From: Heligmosomoides polygyrus polygyrus
Lineage: Eukaryota > Nematoda > Chromadorea > Rhabditida > Heligmosomidae
Reading direction: 5' to 3'
DNA: 64,000 nt
Assembly (NCBI GenBank): GCA_947396885.1
Contig: OX377201.1
Location: forward strand, 25,025,923 to 25,089,922
The translations under genes and the position numbers were made by a program. Positions 56,187 to 64,000 of this stretch are shown here, in pieces. The notes below the pieces were generated by a model that saw only the letters and a list, made by a program, of their open reading frames with translations, was not told the DNA's origin and ran no database searches. Every line of letters begins with the position of its first letter. The first letter of the stretch is position 1.

Positions 56187-56496
56187 AACAAAGGACAAAG
56201 GACAAAGAACGGCGTTAATCAATCCCTTTTTGGGATGCGCCAGCGCATTCTACTTCTACGGGATGTCGTGGAGGCGATTTGAATGCGTATTTGGCCGTAC
56301 AATGACTTCCGGTGGCCAGCCGATGAACAAGTCAGCGTTTTAACCTTCCCAGACAAGTCTGGTACCAATTCACCGACCCCGGAGGGATGGAAGGGTTGTG
56401 GTTGCCCTGGGCGGGAAATCCGAACCAGGAACCAGGTATCGGGTGCAGGCGACAGGCGGCGCCTCCTCCAACTGCCTCCACGCGCCCATCCTAACA
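56187..56496 (-). mobile_element. SINE, full length, reverse
   Basis: Starts with the reversed simple tail (AAAGGACAAAGGACAAAG), then GATGCGCCAGCGCATTCTAC, CTTCTACGGGATGTCGTGGA, CAGCCGATGAACAAGTCAGC and GGGCGGGAAATCCGAACCAG. It ends GGCGGCGCCTCCTCCAACTG at the head. One of the best copies. Confidence 0.8.
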
Positions 56497-57005
56497 ACAG
56501 CAGTATGCAAATCAGCGCCGAGCCTCGGGTGGTGTGAACACGACAACCGAGAGATGCTACAAAGACGCACACATCCTATGTAGGACAAAACGAGTGCTTT
56601 GTCAAACGAGTTCGTTGGAGGAACGATATAGCGAGCTCTTAAGCAAAAACCAACGGATCACGCGACCGATAGTGATACAACGTTTGTCAGAAAAGAAAAG
56701 CGTACAATTGCAAGAGTAATTAGAATAGTGGGTGACAGAAGACGGTTGGTCATAAAAAATTTATTACAAAAGAAAGATACAAAGAGTGGGTGGAAGACAC
56801 CGTAGAGAAGATTGGTTGTGAAAACTCCGAGTTCGTCGACGAGCCTACGAGATGGATGACGCCGAGACGGTGAGCAGAAGCGGGACCAAGAAAGGGGAAT
56901 TAATCCTAAACTAGAGCCGCAGACTTTCCTCAGTCCTACCTCAAGGACCCGGGTGAGTTATTGGCCACTGAGGTCTAGTAGTCCTCCCCAGAAGAAAGCA
57001 AGCCC
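56497..57005. other. no gene recognised
   Basis: Nothing supported between the SINE and the minisatellite. Confidence 0.45.
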
Positions 57006-57345
57006 CAACCACACAGGCAGTATAGGGGGCTCCGGAGAATACATCAACTAATCCGCAGCCACACAGGCTGCAAGTGCTAGTTCCGAGAAGATTCGCAGCC
57101 ACACAGGCTGCGCGGGATCCTTAGGCCCCTGTTATACTCCCGCGGGAGCTTCCGCGGATGGGCGGAAATCGCGTCGGGACCCCGCGCCGGGCCACTCGTC
57201 GCGGCCCGCCACGCCCGCCTCCGCCGTGCACCATTGGTCCGCGGACTGCTCCCACGGGAGTATAACAGAGGCCTTAGAGAAGAATAGGCAGCCACACAGG
57301 CTGCGGAGACTGCTTCACGGACGAATATGCAGCCACATAGGCTGC
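57006..57345. repeat. 40-41-bp minisatellite of palindromic units, split by a MITE
   Basis: GCAGCCACACAGGCTGC (itself a small hairpin) recurs at 57055, 57095, 57288 and 57329, with a decayed copy near 57006. Spacing is 40, 193 and 41. The 193 equals 40 plus the 150-bp MITE and its 3-bp duplication. Confidence 0.85.
57124..57273. mobile_element. 150-bp GC-rich MITE with TTA duplication
   Basis: The ends are inverted: GGCCCCTGTTATACTCCCGC on the left, and CACGGGAGTATAACAGAGGC then C on the right. TTA lies on both sides (57121-57123 and 57274-57276). The interior is very GC-rich and non-coding. A 3-bp TTA duplication with a GGCC start fits a PIF/Harbinger-type MITE. It interrupts the 40-bp minisatellite exactly. 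Confidence 0.85.
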
Positions 57346-59419
57346 GAAGACCTCTGCCGAGAAGAATGCCTGGTCCCCGAGGGAGGCGGGCTCCCCTCGA
57401 AAGTTTTGGATTCGCTCCCTTTCTGGCCGACGGGCGGTACCAATAATCGATGACCTCCCCGGCGACCGTGGTGACAACTCCGTCGTCTTAGTATTCACTC
57501 CTTTTATAATCCGTTTCTCTTACTCAAGCATGCATAGGTGGCGAAAATTATGTGGCGCATCACTTTGCCGTGTGACTCGTAGCCCATTCAATGGGAAGAA
57601 ACACTACAGAAACGGATACAAAGAACGAACGCTAAAAAAATAAAAGCTACTCACTGATAATATCTTTATAAAGAAACCCCGGTTTTAGTGTATCCTTTGT
57701 TTGCTGCGGAATTAGCGAGTCATTGTGTCGTATAACTTGAAGACTGATAATTCTTCTGGCGAAATACGAAGGAACGTGTTAGGATAACATTTAATATAGA
57801 ACGTGAAATTGTACTATGCTTTTTGCTGCTACATAGCTTTATCTTCATTAAAGTTATTTGCCACTATCTCTTCTCGTGAGTCACTCCGTTTCTCTAGAAC
57901 ACATAAGAATTTATCACAATCTATAAACAAATGCTGATAACGTTTTTAGGCTAGTTTGACGACATTGGGCTCCAGTCTACTAGGGTCAATGTGACGTTCG
58001 CGGAAGTCGGCCTTGTTCTTTGATCATAATTTGACTCACATCGTTAGCAATAAATCTGAAGCGCATTTCAGTGAGTGGTTACATAAACTGGAGTAGTTTG
58101 CATAGTAATATTATGAACACACAAGGGCCTTTATGTCTAGTTCGCCTACGTTCTTGAGGGCAGATTCCATAATGAGTGCTAGAACGTCACCGCAGTGCAA
58201 TACATTTTCTGGTCTCCCGACCAAACCTTTTCCTGGTCCTACAGCTTCTTAATGATCCTTTACCGCTAGAGGATGTTCTATGATATCATTCCAAGAACTT
58301 CTTTCAAGCAGTGACCACCACCCTTTTTGGGCATACAAGCTCACTATTGGAAATTGTTTATGAAGCCTGTAGGCCCACGTTCTCCAAAGACTTATTCATG
58401 TTATCGTAGCGCGTATTATCCTGAGAAACAATACAGTAATGATGTTGTTTTGTTCATCACTCAAGTCATGCAGAGATAATTGGTAGTCTTTCTTTCCTTT
58501 ATGTCCTCAAATGTTTTATATAACATGCGTTTGAAAGCCTGGCCTCTTACTTTATTCTACAACTATTCAGTTATGGTCAATACTAGCTTTCACTATGTCA
58601 CTTTCTCCAGAAAGAATCCGTCATTCAATTTCAACCTGTCTCCGACTGAAGACTCTATGGTGTGCCTCATGCCAACATGGTACTGGTCGTATCATGCATG
58701 ATTGCACCTTTCCTGTGAATGTAGCGTCAGTTTTGGACTGTATTTTGCTAAGACTCCCAATTTAAGTAGAAAGAAACGTTAAAAAACTAAGTCGATTTGA
58801 AACCTTTTTCAACGATATTCGGCAAAAAAATAGCCCTATTTTATGGCTTTAACTATTTGACACCGGCGGCTGCCACGACGCAACCGCGCCGCGCAATGAC
58901 TCAGCTGTTTCGTTACAGCGATCTGGCCGGCGAGTACTCAACCCGTGAGTTGAATGCTAGGCTGAGGCTTGATAGAAATTACAAAGCATTGATTGCACGA
59001 AAATAGTATGCATCTCCCTCAACGCCTTTCAGAATGGTGGCTACGCCCTTGTTCACTGACTGAATAATGGGCGCGGAAAAGTGAAGGGCGAAATTTCAGT
59101 TCATCAGAGCTCGAACTATGGTGGGACGTGTCTTGCATTGAGAAAATAGTTGTAATCCAACTCAGACAATGGGTGTCTTTCGGTCCAACTAATCGCCTTC
59201 CCAAAGGGATTGCTCGTATTTGTTAAGCATGAGCAACCCCGACCAACCAAAATATTCGCAAAATCGTCAGCGAATACTACAAGAATCAGACTGCAAACCC
59301 CTATGTTTGAAATGACGAGAGAAGGCTACACTAGATCGCAGTGATACTTAGAGGCAATGAGTAAAGCTCAAATTTACAAAGAGGAGAGAACATAGCAAAT
59401 ATTCCTTTGGATAAAGGCG
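57346..59419. other. 2 kb with no gene recognised
   Basis: AT-leaning sequence with short frames only, none with a domain or convincing splice sites. Confidence 0.5.
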
Positions 59420-59670
59420 CGTGCAGCGAGTTAGAAAGGAGCGCCGGCTATCGCTTATGTCCCAGTTTGATTCAACATTTGTGACCAATCCAAGGGAACC
59501 TAGTCCTCTACCGCTTTGGTGGGGTTAAATACGTACGTGATTTGACTGGGAAGAATATGGCACAGACTCCTGGGTCAGCTGACCACCGCATTTCTATGTA
59601 TTTATAGGCTGAATACCCATCCACTATCGCTCGACAGTAGCCCGCAGAAGTGGAATTCGTAACTACTTTT
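59420..59670 (+). mobile_element. SINE, strongly diverged
   Basis: AAAGGAGCGCCGGCTATCGC near the head, GACTGGGAAGAATATGGCAC, CAGCTGACCACCGCATTTCT and CCGCAGAAGTGGAATTCGTA follow the family order. Confidence 0.5.
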
Positions 59671-60504
59671 TTCAATTTTCGTTTCAGTTAGGAAATAGAC
59701 ATCCACAGTGTTCAAAAGCTGCATCCGCACACACGCATTTCATTTCGAAATCCCTTTGCGACCTGTTGCCCTTTCTTTGAATGAACGTTAGCTTGTAGCC
59801 TAATTGGAATCAACTTAGTTACCGTTGAGTCGAGTTATTGTCAATGCGGCAAATTCTAAGGTCTTGAAGCAGCAGTGCTGAGTTCCCAGCGCAGCAAGCG
59901 CAACTGCTCTAATAACGCCGCAACGTGCCGCACACGACGTCGTGGTGCTGCTGCCACCGGTGCCGGATAGTGGCGACCCCATTCTATACCATCGCCAAGG
60001 AGCGTGGACAACCACAGTTCGTAGCGGTACCGTAGCAGACTCTGTTTGACGGCCAACCAGACCCTGACGACCGTGTCAGACTTTCTCTCCACGAGACAAA
60101 ACGCGTGCATGCCGGTTGTGCGGTCTGCCGCATTCCCATAGATGTCTGGACTTTTCAGTTTCTGAAGAAGAATAACATGCAGAAAGGTCAGCTGACAAAG
60201 GCTTCTAACCTTTTCGGATCGACGTTCAACACACATGTGAACAAGTCTACGATATCCTCATGAAAGTCTGGCGCTAGCATTAGTCTTCACGAATTCGCCT
60301 ATGGATCTACAATACACATTCATTCCTTCCCTAACCGAGTACCATTTTTCCCCTCTTCTAGCCTGCTTAGGTACTAGAAAAGAAGAGCTAGCTACTGTAG
60401 TCGAAACTTTAAAGAAGACGGTCAACATTTCCCTACAGCTGAAGTTTGTATTCATGTTATACCTGTTTTGTGGTTAAGGAAAACATAAGGGGCAAAAGGT
60501 TGAA
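59671..60504. other. no supported gene
   Basis: The minus strand has an ATG-started 126-codon frame at 59856-60236 in a GC-richer patch. It has no recognisable domain, and the overlapping strand is partly open too. Confidence 0.4.
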
Positions 60505-60785
60505 CGATGGTGTTCGACGTTTTGGGATGCGCCTCGCATCCCACTTCTGCGAGATGTGCTGGGGGCAAATTGAACGCGCACTTGCCTTAAGCAATCACCT
60601 GCCGTAGCCAGCCGAGGGTCAACCTTTTATCCTTCCCATACTCCCACACAAGTCTGGCACCAATACACCGAGCTCCGTGGGATGGTAGTCCTGATTGATT
60701 TAGGCGGGAAATCCGAACCAGAAAGCTGGAATCGGGTGCACGCAATAGCCGGTACCTACACGACTGCGCTACCAGTCGTTTAGGG
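60505..60785 (-). mobile_element. SINE, reverse, with clear A-box head
   Basis: GATGCGCCTCGCATCCCACT, CAAGTCTGGCACCAATACAC and GGCGGGAAATCCGAACCAG follow family order. The head ends ACGACTGCGCTACCAG, giving GGTAGCGCAGTCG on the minus strand, a good match to a tRNA A box. Confidence 0.75.
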
Positions 60786-61197
60786 AAAGTTAGATCTTGA
60801 AAAATGTGCTAAACATCCCCACTGCTAGGGAACCGGTATCCGTCTGCAATTTCGAAAGACAAAACTTTTTACGGATATGACACCACAGAGCAAGCTATAC
60901 CCGTAAGTGCGGAAGAATGCAGAGAATAGTACATATCCTAGTGTATGCATCAAAGGAAAGGAAAGGTTTGATGGTCGAAAGAATTGTGAAAATCTCCGCC
61001 GCAGCAAACTCAAAATTTAAAATGACAACTTTTCAAAGTGAAGCGTTGGACAGCCAATTGTATGTATCGCCAGGCCAACGCTAGGACACCTATTGTTCAA
61101 AGGTTTATGCAGCAGAATCGATTTCGATCCAGTGGAAAAATTAGCATAGTCCTGGCTGAACAAATACTTTTCGGTCTAGATAGAGGGCTGGTATATG
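60786..61197. other. no gene recognised
   Basis: Spacer before the RTE; no feature supported. Confidence 0.5.
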
Positions 61198-64000
61198 GGT
61201 AGCGATGTCCGTTCCTCCACGTGGTGCCACTGGAAACTGTTCGCCTCTGCGAGCTAAGCTAATCACGGACATTCGAGTACAGGCGACAGGCCCTAGTGAC
61301 AGGCCGGCCTATGGAGATCCCATGTCACATCACATGGTTGATAACGTTAAGTGAGTATCGAGATAATGCTACGGCGTCCGCGGGAGCCGACGCGCACTGG
61401 CAGAGCCCGGCGAGTGTGAGAAGTATGCGAGGGTCCCTGATGCGAGGACGGCATCGGGGGGGGGGGGGGAAACTGAGCTAGTCCGAAAGTCCCGTAACGT
61501 AGGCAAGACCCGCGTAGCTACGCTGAATGTGGGTACGTTGACGGTCCGCTCGTGCGAGTTGTCAGAAGCACTGGAGCGAAGACGAATTGACTTATGTGCG
61601 GTACAGGAGACGAGGTGGTCCTGTTGTAAGTCGAAGGACATAGGCCGAGGGTTCAAGGCTATTCTGTGCGGCAGTCCCAGGACCACCAGCGGAGTTGGTG
61701 TAATCGTCTCCGAGCGTTTTCGAGACGCGATTATAAGCGTGGAACGTTTTAATGACCGCTTGAGGAAGGTCCTAGTCGCTGCTGAACAGCGTATGTATCA
61801 TTTCTTCTCTGCATACGCTCCGCAGGCAGGCTGCTCTGAGAGAGCCAAGGAAGAGTTTTGGACCCTGCTTGATGAAAAGACAGCAGAGGTACCGTCAGAA
61901 GACGCTGTCGTTATCGCAGGTGACCTCAACGGTCATGTGGGACTGCGAAAGATGGTCGCAGCTGTCACGGCGGTTTCGGATATGGAGCACGTAACGCTGA
62001 TGGTGAGCGAATCCTTGAGTATGCGGACTCGCATAACCTCATCATCGCGAACACCGCATTTCGAAAGCGTGACTCTCATCTGGTGTCGTTCTATAGCGGG
62101 AGCACCAAGACACAGATCGACTTCATCCTTGTGAAGCATCGCGATCGAAAGCTGGTTACAGATGCGAAGGTGGTGCCGTACGAGACTGTCGCCACACAGC
62201 ACCGTCCGCTGATATGCACTCTTAAGTTCGCACCTCCGAGGCTGAGGCATGTCGAGCGATGCGGTCCACCGAGAATCAAGTGGTTGCGATTGAAGGAAAC
62301 GCTGCAGCTTTTGTTTCTCGTATTCGGCGACAACCGTCGACGAAACATGGAAAGATGCAACCGATACGATTTTACAAGTTGCATGCTCTGATTTAGGCAT
62401 GACTAAGCCTGGACGCCGCAAGATCGAGAAGCTGGCGTGGCTGTGGACTAACGAAGTAAGAGAAAAAGTCCGAGAGAAGAAAAAATTATATCACGCGTTG
62501 CTGCGCGACAAGATTGCAGACAAATGGCGTACGTACCAGGAGGCGAAGAAAGCGGCAAAGAAGGCCGTAGCCGTTGCAAAAGCCGTCCATTATGATGATC
62601 TCAGCGATAAACTCGAGACGCGAGAAGGTGAACGACATCTTTATCGACTTGCCAAGGCACGCCATCGTCAGGCCGAGGACATCGAGAAATTCTTGGGCAT
62701 CAACGATGAGAATGGCCATCTACTGACGAACCGCAAGAGGGCTATGAAACGATGGCATGACTACTTCGAGAGAATTTCGACAGAAGAGTTTGCCCATCCG
62801 CCCATCCCTTGCGTCCCTCTTACGCACGGTCCCGTGCAGAAAATCACTGTGGAGGAGACGGAAGCGGCCTTGAAGAAGATGAAGCCAGGCAAAGCAAAGG
62901 GCCCCGATGATATAGCGGCCGACATATGGAAGTTGAGGTGCTGGAGTCCTGCTGAGTGGCTAACGAAGTTTTTCAACCAGGTTGTTATGGAAAAGATGTT
63001 ACCTGGTAGTTGGCAGAAAAGCACGACGATCCTGATATGGAAGAAGAAGGGCAGTCCTGCGGACTGCACGAATTACCGTCCAATTCGCTTGCTCTCGCAC
63101 AGCATGAAAATCTTCGAGGAATTGTAGATGGACGTATTCGCGATATCGTCCAACTTTCCACCAATCAGTGTGGCTTCATAGCGGGCAGTGGCACCATCGA
63201 TGCCATACATGCTGCTCGTCTTCTGGTAGAGAGACATCGCGAAAAGCAGAAACCGCTGCACATAGCTTTTCTCGACTTAGAGAAAGCATTTGATCGTGTA
63301 CCGCGTGAGGTTATATGGTACGCCTTACGACAACACGGTGTTCCCGAAGAGCTTATTGAGTGGGTGCGCATACTTTACTCTGGTCCAAACAGTAGTGTGC
63401 GAGCGCCAGCCGGCACATCGGCGGAGTTTCCTATCTCCGTTGGTGTTCACCAAGGTTCTGCGCTTTCCCCGCTCCTATTCATTGTCGTAATGGATGCCAT
63501 TTCGAGAGACCTTCAGAAGCCTGCCCCCTGGACGCTGCTGTATGCAGATGACGTAATGCTTGCAAGCGAAGAGAAGAGCGAACTCGAGAGACAAGCGCAA
63601 GCTTGGTACGACCGCTTGGCGATGTTCGGGCTCAAGCTAAACGTCAAAAAATCTGAGTACTTGACGACAGACGTAAACTAAGCCGGATCCATTGAGATCA
63701 ATGGCACTGCGCTAGTACGAACGACAAACTTCAAGTACCTTGGATCTGCAATTGCGTCTGATGGTAGTCTGACGTTCGAGGTAAACTCGCGCGTGAGCGC
63801 AGCGTGGTCCAAATGGCGCTCGATGACAGGCGTTTTATGCGACAGGAAGATACCGGAACGCCTTAAATCGAAGAACTATAGAACCATCGTCCGACCAGTA
63901 GCAATGTATTGAGCTGAGTGCTGGCCTGCAACCAAGGAGGTTGAGACTCGCCTCAGCGTAATGGAAACGAAAATGCTGTGATGGACGGCTGGTGTTACGC
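61198..64000 (+). pseudogene. RTE-clade LINE, family A, copy 3 (decayed; continues past window)
   Basis: The leader from about 61198 matches 17923 and 44592. Endonuclease: ATLNVGTLTVRS at about 61519, CAVQETRWS (about 61596), SAYAPQAGCS (about 61807), AGDLNGHVG (about 61917) and TQHRPL (about 62195). RT: FDRVPREVIWYALRQHG (about 63291), HQGSALSPLLF, YADD (63541-63552), then LNVKKSEYLTTD. Breaks: frameshifts near 61945, 62295 and 63117; in-frame stops at about 63679 (TAA), 63910 (TGA) and 63979 (TGA). Unlike the 44592 copy, it retains the endonuclease N-terminal Asn motif. The C-terminus and tail lie beyond the window. Confidence 0.94.

Noticed and set aside
57055..57345. palindromic 17-bp repeats every 40 bp, CRISPR-like
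   Set aside because: Eukaryotic context, spacers are themselves repeated rather than unique, and few units; it is a minisatellite with a MITE in it.
59856..60236. ATG-started 126-codon minus frame
   Set aside because: No recognisable domain, splice context or homologue in the window; composition alone may explain it.

Overview
The window looks like draft nuclear sequence from a parasitic nematode, most likely a strongylid or hookworm. The basis is: exons of a nematode-specific serpentine receptor (class d type), RTE-clade LINEs and mariner elements like those of nematodes, short introns with GT...TTTCAG borders, and 200-base or terminal N gaps (1-120, 20365-20564, 48233-48432). I find no intact host protein-coding gene. 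The genus is inference.

Layout. 0.1-3.2 kb: AT-rich DNA, a SINE and a 506-bp GGCC-ended terminal-inverted-repeat (TIR) element. 3.3-11.6 kb: a dispersed repeat in two near-identical 1.2-kb direct copies (3766-4967 and 10366-11569), separated by a ~179-bp tandem array (6.3-7.5 kb), snap-back hairpins, a TIR element and a very GC-rich ~120-bp array (8.58-8.96 kb). 11.6-17 kb: fragments of one SINE family. 17-24.3 kb: a 490-bp Mutator-like miniature inverted-repeat element (MITE), a broken RTE running into a gap, a perfect inverted duplication beside that gap, a mariner fragment and a second type of RTE carrying an in-frame MITE. 25.3-30.4 kb: a class d serpentine receptor pseudogene with five recognisable exons; its second intron holds a nest of dead transposons. 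32.8-35.3 kb: two mariners. 36.7-37.4 kb: 42-bp and ~106-bp tandem arrays. 41.6-42.8 kb: another mariner. 43.7-44.1 kb: the first two exons of a second serpentine receptor copy. 44.6-47.7 kb: a full-length but coding-defective RTE with a perfect 15-bp target duplication. 48.9-52.2 kb: a 3.27-kb giant palindrome (foldback element). 52.3-57.4 kb: a hairpin MITE, an old third copy of the 1.2-kb repeat, a SINE, and a 40-bp minisatellite split by a 150-bp MITE. 61.2 kb to the end: another decayed RTE.

The window reads as a transposon graveyard around a small serpentine-receptor cluster. The order of insertions can often be read directly from target-site duplications and nesting. The strongest candidates for undescribed elements are the 3.27-kb palindrome, the GGCC-ended hairpin MITEs with TTA duplications, and a SINE family with a tRNA-like (pol III A/B box) head and a TTTATCC tail.
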